DNA of 64,000 bases, taken from Leishmania mexicana MHOM/GT/2001/U1103. Its lineage: Eukaryota > Euglenozoa > Kinetoplastea > Trypanosomatida > Trypanosomatidae. Location: assembly GCF_000234665.1 (NCBI RefSeq), contig NC_018327.1:467998-531997 (forward strand). Direction: 5' to 3'. Below the pieces are notes generated by a model that did not search any database, was not told the DNA's origin, and saw only the letters and a list, made by a program, of their open reading frames with translations. Positions within the stretch are counted from its first letter, which is position 1. Each line of letters starts with the position of its first letter. Position numbers and translations under genes: made by a program. This document shows positions 1-11,512 of the stretch, piece by piece.

Positions 1-3000
1 AACAAAGAAAATGCGCGCTGGTGAGCCTTCGCCACTCACCCGTTTCTCAGATCGGAAAAGACAGCACAGGCACACCGATACAAAGCGCGACAGGCACCGA
101 CGCCGATGCACGCGTCAGGCAAGCGAGACGAGGAAAGGAGGAAGGGAGGGAGGGAGGGGGGGCCGTGCGGTGCGATGAATGGAGGTGGCAACAGGGAGAA
201 CGAAAAACGGAGGAAAGGAATCGGGCAGTGAAAGAAAAAAAAGACGGAAGGGGAGGACGCGCGCGCGGAAGCCAAACCGAGAAGACAAGCGTACACGGGC
301 ACACCCACACACGCGCATACACCAAAACACACACACACACACAAAGGAAACGGGAAGAAACGCAAAACGCCTGAAAACAGCAAGCGTAGAACCAAGAGAA
401 AGGGGACAAGGCGGGAGAAGGGGACGCGTCAACACACAACAGAGTGTGTGCGTGCGTGTGCAAGAGAAACGAGAAGATCTGCACGGATACCGGTCACCGC
501 TTCGCCCAGAGGCAGACACACGCCCACAGCAAAAGCGAGAGCCACGCGAGCACAGATACACGAGAAGTCAGGCGCAGCACATGAAAAGAACGCACAGAGA
601 GAGTGAGAGAAAGATCGTGATGCAGGCCGGAGGAGGGGGGAGAAGTCTTCACACGACAGTGCAACAAGAAATTAGTGTCTTCCTCGGTTATGTTGTCGAC
701 TTTTCTTCGTCTCTTGCGTGATGCACGCGTGCCTGATGCGTGCCCCTCCCCGCCCCCTCTCCCTCTCCCTCTTCTTAACTATTAGGGGTTACACGCTCCC
801 ACGGAAGAGAGGAAAACGTCTTGCGAGAGCGAAGGAAAAACAAGGGGAAGAAGAGACAGCAAACTCCCACCTCGCTTCGCAGCGGTAACACAAGCACACG
901 CACCAAGGCGGAGAGAGGGGAGCGGAAGGGGAGGGGGAGGAGGGGGGAGAGGACTCACGCTGATGGAGCTGTACACGCGTTGCGTTTCCCTCGCGTTGCT
1001 TCGGTGCCCCTCAGCGTCACGTAGAGTGTTGGTGGAGGTATTGTGTTGCGTCACCGATGTAGAAGCGCGCACGCGGCTTAATAGAGAAGGATCTTCCGCT
1101 TTGCCCTCTCGGTCTCCTCCTCTTGTGCTTGCCACTCCTGGTGTGTCGCACCGTCCACCGACAGCAGGCGCAACCCGAAACGAGAAGAGGGCGATGAGGC
1201 GGTAGTGAAGAGGGGAGGGACCAGTCGGCCGCTTTTGTGTGGAGCGATCAGACAGCGACGGTTAACGCTGGGGAAAGAGGCAGAACGCGCCACCGCGGGG
1301 CTCAGACTGGGTGCAGAAAGCGCACAGCCACTGTGGGAGCCCCTTAGCCTTTGTGTGTGGGTGTGTGTTCTCTTCTCGCTGCTTCCCTCTTTCGCAGGTT
1401 TCGATTGCGCGCGTGCCGTGGCGGTGCTTACGGTGCCTTATCACCCTTACTTGCTTCGCTGCTCCCACCGGTGCGGGACGCGGGGCTGCGCTACTGATGG
1501 CGGTCACCGCGTCCCCTTCGACCACCGTTCTGTGCTGGCGTATGTGTGTAAGGCCGCGGAAGGTGGCGTTGCTTGGAGGCAGGTCTTGCGTGTGCAAACC
1601 GATGGCGACGACGTCGACGAAACGGAAGGGGGTGAGGCGAGCAAGGCGAGAGAGAGGTGTCGCTTCCACGTGGCTGTCTCACCGTCTTTGGCGAAAATGG
1701 ACTGAGCAGGGGCTAGCGCACCCGCTCGGAACAGGCAATGGGGAAGGCGAGAGAGCGAGAGAGCGAGAGAGAGAGCGCGGGAGTGATCGCAGAACCGGCC
1801 GGGAAGGAGGCGCAGCGCCACAGTAGATTCAGCGCCCAAACGGAGAGACACCGACAGGGGAAGGGGATGACGGGGGGAGAAAGGTTGGCGGGGAAGGGTG
1901 AGCGGAGGAGGGGGGGGGGGCAGAATACGGTAACCAAGAGAACACAGAGAAAAAGGAATAGAGGGAGCCCCGACTCCTATGCTACGTGTGATCTATGTGT
2001 GACGTTGGTGCAGAGCGGGGGTGGGGCGGCAGAGAGGACACCAACCCACGATAGGACACGAAGAGGGAGAGAAGGCAGGTATTGTATCTGTGTAGGGGAC
2101 AGGCAGAAATAGTGAGGAGGCGGAGGAGAAGGAAAGTTGAAGAGCGCTCAAAGGCGGATACGATGGGGCAAGCTGTGCATGCAACCAACCGTCCAAAGGA
2201 CAGGAGGGAGGTAGCACGCAGTAACTAGGCTGCAGCCCCAGCAGATGGCGTGATGAGGGGGGCTGCCGCTTCAAGCGCCATCGCTGAGCAATGAAGAGAG
2301 GGAGTAGTTCGGGATGGAGAAGTGCAGGAGGGAAAATGGGGGGAGGGTGCAGAGAGATAAATAGAGGGACGCACAGGTGCTATGCACCTACGCGCACACA
2401 CCCACACAGAGAGAGCTAGTCGTGTTTCGACGTCTTCAACGACAGTATACCGTGTCTCTCGTGTCCACCCTCCCCCTCCTCCGCAGAACGTTTTCGCTTT
2501 CCACCGCATCCTGCAGCTCTGCCTTGACCACCTCCTCCCTCCCCCTCCCGCCTCGGCTTTTTTTGATTTTTTTTCGCGCTCATTTACGCAGCCAAGACGC
2601 CGCCGTCTATTAGGAAGCACTGCCCGTCCGCTCCTCTGCACACACTTGGCCCTCGTTGTTGTTTGCGATTTCTGGTCTTGACATTTTCCGTAGGCTCAGG
2701 CTCGACGGTGACGCATTTCGCTTGTCTTGCATGTCGCTCACTTCCCGCTAGACATCATGTCCCGTCAGCGCCCCTCCCCCCTCTCTCCTCCTCTGAGCCG
2801 AGTCCTCCGGGTCTCTTTTGTTTTCGCCCGCGACGACCTCCGGAAGTGCATACAGGCATGTCATTCTTCAGACCTCCTCATGACAAAGGCGCGTGTCGGT
2901 CATCATGCGCGCAGGAAGCAAAAGCTCGTCAACTGAGTGGCTGAAAAAAGTGTGTAGGCGCAGACGTGGTGAGCTTTTTCTTTTCCTCTCCGTGTCCGTC

Positions 3001-3070
3001 CACTGTGCCGTAAAGCATGAGGTGATACTTCCCACTCGACCTTTCGGGCTGTCACAATCCACCCTCCCCT
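1..3070. other. Gene-free, low-complexity intergenic/3' UTR sequence
   Basis: No open frame here has non-repetitive protein-like sequence. The plus strand is strongly purine-rich (long AGAGAG and GGGAGG runs) up to about 2.3 kb, as expected for untranslated DNA of a minus-strand transcription unit. Between about 2450 and 2830 the bias flips and the plus strand becomes pyrimidine-rich with T and C runs. A short plus-strand frame (ATG at 2757, stop near 2936) follows that tract, but I do not recognise it. Confidence 0.6.
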
Positions 3071-3563
3071 CATCGCGTGGTGCGAAGTGGCGGTACGCAC
3101 GCGCTACGGCAGTGCGCCGACTCAGCCATATGCGAGCACGGCCACTGCCTCATACTCCGCCCACCTGCCTCCCAGGTCGCCTCACAGTCGCTGTCATCGT
3201 GCCGGTTGCCACCCCTGAGGCATCCCTCGCGATGGCGCAGGCTCCCCAGCACCAGGGAGTGCGACGGCCCGGCGTGGGATACGCTCGAGTCGCGCTGACA
3301 CGCTCCCCATCGCATGGGTGGTACAGACGCGTGCGCTGTCGCCGGTCGCCCCGACGCACCGCCGTCCAGGACACGACCCCTGATAGCAGTAGCCATGAAG
3401 CCCTCTGACGTCCCCCAGCTCGTAGGTGCTTTTACCCCTGCCACCGCCAGATGTGGTTTGGCATTGGCAGGGTTAGGTGGGGGCTGCTCGGCTTGCCCAC
3501 ACAGAGTGGGGGCGCACGGGGCGCCCTGGGGAACCACGCACCGAGAGGGGTCCTCCGTCATCA
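3071..3563 (+). repeat. SIDER-like degenerate retroposon, copy 1
   Basis: This roughly 490-bp segment recurs with high identity at 42912-43404 and 58198-58688, and in part at 46355-46788 and (inverted) 53437-53845. Its body holds the shared blocks around the motifs CCCCTGATAGCAGTAGCCAT and GGTTAGGTGGGGGCTGCTCG, and it ends near a CCTCCGTCATCAGG motif. Short interspersed degenerate retroposons of this size (SIDER2) are abundant in Leishmania 3' UTRs and can destabilise mRNA. The SIDER assignment rests on size, dispersion and position, and I could not align it to a reference consensus. Confidence 0.7.
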
Positions 3564-6164
3564 GGGCAGGCATGGGGAGTTCGACGAGCAAAAAGACGAT
3601 GGCAGAGAGGAAGACTCTCTGCGCGGGTGGGAGAAAGGCGGACGTGGCCGTACCCTGCGCTGGGAAGCCCAGAGGCCGGGGTCAGGCGAGAGACGTCCCA
3701 CTCCAACAAGGAGGCGAGGAGGTCTTCGGGTTTGCCAAAGGGGAGAAGGACACGAGTTCGGAAAAGAACAAACGAACGAAGCAAAGACGTGGAGGGGTCT
3801 CCGGAAAACAGAAGTCAAAGCAGCGACGGCGACGCTACAGGGAGGAACCAACCACAAGAGCGACCCCGAAAAAAAAAGAGTCGCGCGAAAAATAACCGTA
3901 ATAAAAAAAGGGAAACGAGTCGTAGAAGCACCCACACCCAACAACGGAGAGAAGGGCGCCCCACCCACCCACCCACCCCACGCACACACACACACACAGT
4001 TGGTGTCCGGTGAGAGTGGAGGCGACACGTGCACGGGAGGTCCTACGCATAGAAAAAGGTACACAAGGGTGCATAGAGAGATGGAGAGAGCATCATCCTC
4101 TACGCAAATAACAACAATACAATAATAGTAATAGAATGAACGAAGAAGAAAAGGAAAAACAAAAATACCACACACAGACACATACATGAATTTCCCTCCC
4201 ATACAGACACACACACACAACACACAACACACACGTCTGTGCACCCGATCTTTTTTTTCTTTGTTTTACACACAAAAGAATAAACAAATAAAAAAGGAGA
4301 GACGAGTAAAGAAAAAAAAGAGGGAGCGCGCGAAAAAAAATGCCACACCCACCGCCACCACCACACCACCAAGCATCCACTATCCTTCTACGGAAACCAG
4401 CGCAGGTATCGCGCCACGGTGTGTTGGAGAGAAAAGCCCGGAATCCCTGAACGAGCCACAAGCGTAAAGGCATATATAGATATATATATATATATAGATG
4501 TATGCATACACACATATGGGCACAACCATTCTCCATCGCCTCGCTAACGCGTGTGATGTAGCGCTGCCCCAGATATCATGGGCAGGTGTCATATAAAGCG
4601 CGTTGCAGAGAGGAAGAGAGAAGATACAGCAAGTGGACGAGCGGGTGGAAGGATGTGGTGGTGGTGTATGGGGGGGGGACGGGTGGATCGCACACGCACA
4701 ACAGCAAGCACACATGCACTACGTCCGCGGAAGCTTGCTGCTGTCCATGTCCGTCTGCATGGGTATGCGTACCTGTGGAGCTTGGGGGACGCTCGAAGGG
4801 GTGGAAGGTAGAGAGAAGAAACCAATCAATGACCTGCGTGTATGGGTGTTTTCCGTATTGTTGTTGAGGGGTGGGGTGACGGGGAGGGCCACCACCTCCC
4901 CACAGACGTGTGGCGTGTATGTACAGATCCGAAGAGATGCTACCGACGAATGCAGGGGTGGGGGAGGGGGGGAGTGGGCGTGTACATATATACATCTTTG
5001 GAGAAAGACATGAAACGAGGAGGTTGGGGAGACTGTAGAAGAGGTCGGGGGTGTTTGGAAAGGCGGCGGCGTTGTTTGTGTGGACGTGTTGCGTGCTTTC
5101 CCCTTCCCCTTAACACGCGTCTTCTTTGCTTCTCCTTCCTTGCAATGTACATGTGCGCGCGTGTCATGCGCTCGAGTGTCAGTGCGCGCGTGTCTGTGAG
5201 TGGGTGTATGTATGTATGTGTGGAGGATATAGCCACGGCATTCGCCGATAGTGGCCAAGACGAGGCCAGGCACCTACCGCCCACTCTCTTACCCCCCCCC
5301 ACCCACCCCACCACCACCACCGCCTCCAGCGCACGCACGCACGCAGAGAGAAGCAGGGAGAGGGAGGCAAGGAGAGGGAGGCAGACAAAACACGCCTCTG
5401 TCATACACAGAGCGAGGCAAACACGGCGAAAGGGGAAAAAAAACACAAAAAAAAGGAGAGGAAGAGATACAGGAAGAGAGACATTCGTCTGTTGGCGCCG
5501 AGAAACAAACGGGAGGGAAAGTACAAGGCATGGGAAGAGAGAGGCTGCTCAGGAAGGTGCAGGGAGGGGGAGGGTGGAGATATTTGGGGTGTGTGGGGGG
5601 AGGGAGGGAGAAAAACGAAAAATGAAAAACGGAAAACAAAAAAAAAAACAGAATTAAAGAGAGAGAGATGGGCAGCACTAAGCCACTACGATTCAAACCA
5701 GAAAACGAGCAGAGACATGATGTGGAGGGCAACAGTGTAAGCTATGTAGGTTGTTTGTGTGTGTGTGTGTCCACGTACATGTGCATGTGCGTATATTTGC
5801 ACGGGTGGGCAGTGGGATCCGCATGGAGGAGGGGGAGGGAGGGAGGGGGCGTGCGTCAAGCGCTGCGAGGCGGGCCCAAAGCAAAAGCAGATGCGAGTAC
5901 CAAGAAAGAGGTACGCGTGCCGACACACACACACACATATGCATGTACATATATATATATACATACATATGCATACATATACATACATAAATACATGCAT
6001 ACACATGATTATTGCACCTCCAGTGTGCGCGTGCAGATCAGAATGAATAGCGATCAACGCGCAAGAGAAGAGCTAGGTGAATGTATCGCTCAGCCGCTGC
6101 AGCTGATGTGGTTTTCAACGAGGTCGGTGATATGCTGCCCCCTCTCCTCCTCAGCCTTCTGCTC
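3564..6164. other. Gene-free spacer rich in microsatellites
   Basis: This is the probable 3' UTR and intergenic DNA downstream of the acylated-protein gene. It contains purine-rich tracts on the plus strand, CA/CACACA runs (for example near 3980-4000 and 4205-4235) and alternating TA tracts (about 4471-4497 and 5948-5965). Open frames of up to 271 codons here are compositionally simple (RG/GR, HTHT, CVCV) and were not called as genes. Confidence 0.6.
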
Positions 6165-6518
6165 TCATTCATCCTGCGTTTCGCCCGCCTGCCCCTCCAC
6201 ATCATTCAACTCGTTCTTGGGGTCCACCTCAAATGCTTCCTGCTTCTCCTCCATGTCCACCGCCTCGGCGCACTTTGCCTCGCCGTCCGCTGCCTCGACG
6301 TCCTTTGCCGCGTCGTCCGCTGCCTCGACGTCCTTTGCCGCGTCGTCCGTTTCCTCGACGTCCTTTGCCGCGTCGTCCTTATCGCACTGCTGGTGCGGCG
6401 ACTTTGCCTCTACGTTGGCGTCGTTGAAAGACTTCTCGCCCCCCGCCTCGTAGTTCTTCTCACCCTCGTGCGCATTGTCCTTGGGGACCGCATCCGGCTT
6501 AGCGCAGAAAGAGCCCAT
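6165..6518 (-). CDS. Small dual-acylated hydrophilic repeat protein (HASP-like)
   Basis: This 117-residue acidic protein begins MGSFCAK. Gly2 (N-myristoylation) and Cys5 (palmitoylation) sit exactly as in HASP proteins, so plasma-membrane targeting by an SH4-type signal is expected. The body has no hydrophobic segment and contains three perfect or near-perfect copies of a decapeptide, DDAAKDVEAA, plus a decayed fourth, encoded by 30-bp repeats at 6285-6374. The open frame extends upstream to a GTG, but the ATG at 6518 creates the acylation signal and is the chosen start. It lies about 2.9 kb downstream of the last HASP gene on the same strand. Beyond the N-terminus and composition it shares no clear sequence with HASPs, so it is either a diverged locus member or an independent acylated protein. 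Function unknown. Confidence 0.75.
   Translation of the reverse strand: MGSFCAKPDAVPKDNAHEGEKNYEAGGEKSFNDANVEAKSPHQQCDKDDAAKDVEETDDAAKDVEAADDAAKDVEAADGEAKCAEAVDMEEKQEAFEVDPKNELNDVEGQAGETQDE
6285..6378 (-). repeat. 30-bp coding tandem repeat (decapeptide)
   Basis: Three consecutive 30-bp units start at 6285, 6315 and 6345, with a partial fourth. They are almost identical at DNA level and encode DDAAKDVEAA/ET. The low divergence implies recent expansion or homogenisation, so copy number may vary between strains. Confidence 0.85.
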
Positions 6519-8966
6519 GATTATGATATTGTGTGCTGGCTGTTGATTGCTTGTGTGTATCACGGGCGGTTATTCGCTTTGAAGTGAGCTGAGATGCGAG
6601 ACGGCGAACTTTGCTTGCTGAGTGGCTTCGAGGGAGGGTGAAAAGAAGAGTGTGGTCTCACGTTTTAGTGCTGTCTACTTTTTCGTGGGCGAGTGGGTCA
6701 GTTGGCTTTGATGGAAGGGGAGGGGGCCAGTTGATGTGCGCCCAACGGTGCAGTATACAAGAAAAAGGAACAATCAGCAGGAAGAGAGGCAGTGAGAGGC
6801 AGGCGTGCAAGACGAACGGAAGCGGCGACAGTGCGCAAAAGCAGCGAGCGAGCGATCCGCAGAGAAAGAGAGACACACGCAAGTAAAGGCAGCGGACGAT
6901 GGGGGAAGGGCGACAGACACCACTACACTCGCACACCAAGGTAGACAAGTCGAACTCAGAGACAGACAGCTACACAAGTAGCTTTTCATGCCCCCTCCCC
7001 CTTCCTAGCAACTCCCACTACCACATCTTCCTCAATGATCTCCGACGCTTCACTGCCGTGAAGTAATCCGTGCACACTCGCTCGCCAGTGGAGCACATGA
7101 AAATGTGCACGATCGCGCTTCAGCTCCCATGCAACTGTGCTCGTTTTTTTTTCCTTCGGCAGAAGAAAAGAAAGAACAGCTGCGCTCCCCGTTTGACAGT
7201 GAAGGAAAGGGAGGATGTCGAATGCCGCAGGTGCCGAGAGCACTAGAGGATCCCCGTGCGTCGTTTATAACGCTTCCTTGATGTTGTTTCGACTTCATAC
7301 TATCGCCGGCAGGCCTGATTGGATGATACTTCTTTCTTTTTTTTCCATAATGAACATTTTCGAATAAAGGGATATCCTTGCCACGGAAGTTGGGATGCAA
7401 GCCTCTGCAGCACAACACACAAAGCACACAGACACACAGGCAGAGGGACGGATATGATACAAGACAGCCGACCTGTTATTTGTTTTTTTAAGCCTCGCCT
7501 CCTCCTCTGTCGATGGTGTGGTACGAGTTCCGCCTCTACGCATGCACGCAGACCACGTAAACTCGAAAACAAAAGCGCAAGAGAGCGAGAGAGGGAGGGG
7601 GAGGGGGGCGATCCCAAACGAGAGCGCAGCAGCACTTCACCCCTCTCTCCCTCCCTCGCTCTCCATCTTTCCGTGAAGCCGTCCAGGTGTCTTCTACTCT
7701 GTCACTGTGTGCATATTATCTGTGCGTGGCGGTGTATTGGCGGGAGGTGCACAGCACACAACGATGGAGAGGGTGTAAAAAAAAGGAGTAGAGGGGAGGG
7801 GGGAAGGAACAAAAATCAAAAGAACAAAGAGCACCCCTTTTTACCCTTTTCTTTTCCGTCCGTTGTGTGGGTGTGGGTGTGTGTGGGTGTGGACAGGCAC
7901 TACAGTTGCAGGTGCGAGGTGCGGCATGTACGTCCCACCATCCGTGATGTGTTGTAGGCGCATGTGCTGCGGTGGTTCGGTGTTCGCCGTCGTGTAAGTG
8001 CATGCGTGCGATGTACAACGTATAGCCCTGTTGGGTCACCACCACGGACGAAGAAACAAGAGAGTGACGACGCGTAGAAAGATACATCGTAACAGATACA
8101 TGGGAACGCATACATAATCAAACATATATAAACCACGTAAAGGAGGGGTAGAAGAACGGTGCGCGAGCCCCCATGACGCGACACGGCCCACACATGCCGC
8201 CTCCTCTCCCCTATCCACAATAAAATATAAAAATAAAATAAAAATAACAATAAAAACAGGAAGCTGAAGAAAAACAACGATGCACAAAAGGAAGGAAGGG
8301 GGAGGGGAGATATCCAGGCATCGCCTCCCTCCCTCCCTCCCCCCACCTCGTCCGCCCCAGTGCGCTCGTTCGCGTGTGGGAGAACGATTGTTGCTGTAGG
8401 ACCATAGTACGTCTATGTGTATGTGTGTCCGTAGCTATAGTGCCCGCATCAACACACTTCGAGAGAGTCAAAGAAAAACGGTGCAGCACCTTCCTCCATC
8501 AAAACACTCTCCCCTTCCGAGCATCTTCAGCCTACTGGACTGCCCCTGCCCCTCCAAGTCATTCCGCTATCCTGTGAACCGACCACCTCCCTTCCCGGTG
8601 CCCATTTTTTCTCTCGTGAAACGGAGTTCCGCGGTCGCGTTGACAACGTGGTGAAGCGAAGCGGCTTCTCAGCCGCACCGCCTCTTCCTTCATTGCCTGC
8701 TCGCTTTGGCCCCCTCACGTGCCCCACCGTCGGCGCGCGCCATCTTCGCCGACACCATCGAAGCACCTGCACAAATTTCTACAGCTGTCGCCCGAGCGCC
8801 ACGACAGAAAAAGAAACGGAGGGCACAGTAGACTGTAGAGACCACAGCTCGTCTCGAGAAAACCGAGCCAATGGGTCACCCGACCAACAACCACGACGTA
8901 CATCTCAAGTCGCGGTCCCGTATGCGGCATGGGGGAGGGCGGCCTCACGTCTCCTACGAGACAACC
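6519..8966. other. Intergenic spacer between the HASP array and the acylated-protein gene
   Basis: No supported gene is visible. The sequence mixes purine-rich plus-strand tracts (6770-6900, 7560-7620, 7780-7830) with a TAAAATAA-rich patch at 8219-8260. Its right edge, at 8967, is where the tandem HASP-SHERP unit begins. Confidence 0.6.
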
Positions 8967-9421
8967 ACATGAAGATAGAGGTGGAGGGGTGGGCAGAGGA
9001 TGTGCCCGTGTGTAGATGCAATCCAAAAGAGAAGAACAAAAAAAACAAAGAACTCCCACGCAGGGGCAGCGGGAGTGTCGCTAGCACCGGCGATCACAGC
9101 ACACACACAGGGCTCGGCGTGGTCACAGTTGCGTAGCAGCAGGCCACGTGCCAAACTCCCAGCAGTGGCCGCGCGCGCACCCACGACGTCTACGGTGCGC
9201 CCAGCGCAGCCCACACCGCACACTCGGAGGTGGAGAGAGGAGGGCAGGACGAGAAAGCTCGCAGCGCTCAGGAGGTGCAGCCACAGCGGCCCCGTGCAGG
9301 CATCAGCCACTGTGCGCGGGAGAGAGAGATGAAGCGGGAGGGACACACGCAGTACATCTCCGAGGGTGCACCAACGGTGGGGTGCACAGCACCGCTCACA
9401 CACAAGCCCGGACGCAGCGCA

Positions 9422-9631
9422 CTAGTTGGCGGCAGTGTCCTCCTTCGGGTGATTACCATTACCAGCCCCGTCGCCGTCACCCCCCTCACCCACGTGGTGT
9501 TCACCCTCGTTGTTGCCCGCATCCCCATCCGCCTTCTGGTCGTTCTTCTCATCACTTCGAGTGGTTGTATCGATGTTATCGGCACGCTTCTCGGGCTCCT
9601 TTGTGGAGTCCTTCGTGCACGAGCTTCCCAT
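9422..9631 (-). CDS. HASPA: Hydrophilic acylated surface protein, repeat-less (HASPA-type)
   Basis: This 69-residue protein has the canonical HASP N-terminus MGSSCTKDSTKEPEKRADNI, with Gly2 for myristate and Cys5 for palmitate. The Gly/Asp/Asn-rich tail ends HPKEDTAAN and is shared with the other two HASP copies. It contains only a vestige of the repeat (QKADGDAG), so it corresponds to the HASPA form. HASPs are made by infective metacyclics and amastigotes, move to the plasma membrane by acylation without a signal peptide, and expose their C-terminus on the surface. The ATG is unambiguous because it sets the SH4 signal. It is the most downstream HASP in the transcription direction, about 1.7 kb beyond a SHERP gene. 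The residues around position 25 (TTTRSDEK) differ from the TTGSNKKD of the other copies. Confidence 0.92.
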   Translation of the reverse strand: MGSSCTKDSTKEPEKRADNIDTTTRSDEKNDQKADGDAGNNEGEHHVGEGGDGDGAGNGNHPKEDTAAN

Positions 9632-11338
9632 GGTTTACAAGCGGGGGAGATGGATAAGTGTTTAGAGGGGAGGGAGGGAGTGGCAAAAGCGTGGGTGGAG
9701 AGCGACTATGGGGATAAGCAAGTCGAGTCAGGCGTGCGCGGGCGCGGGGGGTGGCGGGGTGCACACGAGAAGGGGGTCGGATAGGTTAAGAGGGCTGTAG
9801 AGGGACGTGTAGGTGAGCCTGTAACGGGGAAAGACTGCGATGGCGCACGTCAGCGAAGGTTGTGCGGCAGAGAGGGAAGGCAAAGAGCAGCAGCAGAGAG
9901 CAGTGGGGGCCACAGAGAGAAACACGCGGTATGATCGAAGGTTCATAAACAGCAGCGCAGTGGCGCGGCAACTCAGCCAGCGCCGCACCTAGCATCGACA
10001 GCGCGGAAGTACCCACGAGCACACGCACGGGAGGCTCAGGCCGGCAAGCAACCGGAGAGAAGAGCCTGCCCTGCACGTGGGGACAGTGGAGCGCGGTCGG
10101 GCGCACACCTCGCTCTCTCAGCGCCTAGGCGTGCCAGCCACTAAGTCGCACCACGCCGCGCACCCGTCCGCGTGTGTGCGTGTGCACGTGCGCGCCCCGG
10201 CGTTGCCGCACTTCCTTTTCCTCCTTTCCTCTTTTCTACGGCGCAGTACAGTACTTCCCCCATGACAGACTCGCCTGCGGAGACGAGGGCAGCCGTGGGG
10301 GGACGACAGACACGGGACGAGAGAGGCGCGCAGACAGACACACGCCGCACCTCATCTCACCACGCCACGGCCGCTGCGCGTCACCACCGTCATAGAGAAC
10401 GCCGAGGGGGACTGTGGGGCAGCGGAGGGACTGCAGCGCAAACAACGGCCATCAAGAAAAATTGAACGCAGAAAGCAAGACAGCGATCTCTAGGACGAGA
10501 GAGAGCGCGTGAAAAGAGAGAGAGGAACAAGTATACACATATATAAAGGACAACGGCGACCAGCATATGGTGAATAGACACCAGGCTGGTCGGCGGCACG
10601 GGGTGTGTGGTCTGCACGCGCACTTACACCCCACCCCCCTCAACACACACACACACTCAAAGTGCGCAGAGGCAAGCACAAAAGATGAAGAGATGCGCCC
10701 CTCACCCCTCCCTCCATTCGGAGCAGATGGGGCGCCTCCACCACTGCGCTACGGATAGACGAGACGCCACCGTGCCCATGGTCCAAGTCTTGGGCAAGGA
10801 GGGAAGTACCCCTCAACATAGAGCGGGTAAGCATGCACAACAAGAGACAGGAGAGATACACAAACTTGTAAAGAGAGGAAGACACGCAGAGAGAGAAAAG
10901 CACGCCATGCAGTGACAGCGGTGGAAGCCGTGTGCGTGGGCCACGTCAGCGTACACGTATAGACACATAGACGCGAGCGGCGCGTGCGGTAAAAAGACTA
11001 TGTAGACGGTGGTGCTGACGGGGTCCACCAAGGACGCCTCCTCCTCCTCCCTGAGTCCAAATCCAAGGCACTCAGAGAGTGCAAGACAGGACACAGGCGG
11101 GAGAGGTGCAGCATGGACACACACGGACACAGTCACAGACAGTGGAGGGAGAGAGGGGTTACACCGCAGAGGACGCCGCTAGAAGTCGAAACACCCCACC
11201 AAGATAGAGCTGTTCGTGCATGCGTGCGTGTGTCTGTCTGTCTGCCAGCACACAACGGCGTCCCGCAGACGGCGCCATCGCTGCAGAAAGAAGTTACAAA
11301 ATAAATACTGGAGAACAAAGGCGTAAAGGGAGGACGCG
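9632..11338. other. Spacer between HASPA and SHERP copy 1 (repeated at 13737-15443)
   Basis: This 1.7-kb spacer is duplicated almost perfectly in unit 2 at an offset of 4105. No conserved open frame is apparent. It contains one member of a 304-bp direct repeat (10068-10371), a pyrimidine tract on the plus strand near 10211-10235 and CA runs near 10644-10656. It likely holds the SHERP 3' UTR and the HASPA 5' UTR. Confidence 0.6.
10068..10371. repeat. 304-bp direct repeat flanking SHERP, member 1a
   Basis: It is nearly identical to 11915-12218 (offset 1847), and to 14173-14476 and 16020-16323 in unit 2. The pair brackets the SHERP gene of each unit as direct repeats. A few single-base differences are seen, for example in the CAGTACAGT(A/C)CTTCC stretch. 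Confidence 0.88.
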
Positions 11339-11512
11339 TTACGAGCCCCCGCTTATCTTGTCCTTGATGCTTTCAATCGTGTTCCCCACTGCGTCACCGG
11401 CCACTGCAGCCTTGTTGCTCACACCATCCTTCAGCTCCTGGATCTTGTTGTGCGCATTGTCGCTCGTCTCCGCCGCGACGTTGCTCATCTGGTCCCTTGT
11501 CTCCTGGTTCAT
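11339..11512 (-). CDS. SHERP: Small hydrophilic ER-associated protein SHERP, copy 1
   Basis: This 57-residue protein starts MNQETRDQMSNVAAETS and ends SIKDKISGGS, which I recognise as SHERP in length and sequence. It has no signal peptide or membrane segment. Alternating hydrophobic and charged residues suggest amphipathic helices. In L. major SHERP is a metacyclic-specific peripheral protein on the cytosolic face of the ER and the outer mitochondrial membrane, and the locus is needed for metacyclic development in the sand fly. The frame opens upstream at a GTG in low-complexity sequence, so the ATG at 11512 is chosen. The gene sits between HASPB (upstream in transcription) and HASPA, bracketed by 304-bp direct repeats. 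The protein is identical to copy 2 at 15444-15617. Confidence 0.93.
   Translation of the reverse strand: MNQETRDQMSNVAAETSDNAHNKIQELKDGVSNKAAVAGDAVGNTIESIKDKISGGS

Noticed and set aside
4842..5657. Plus-strand 271-codon open frame
   Set aside because: The translation is dominated by Arg/Gly/Lys from purine-rich simple DNA, with no conserved features.
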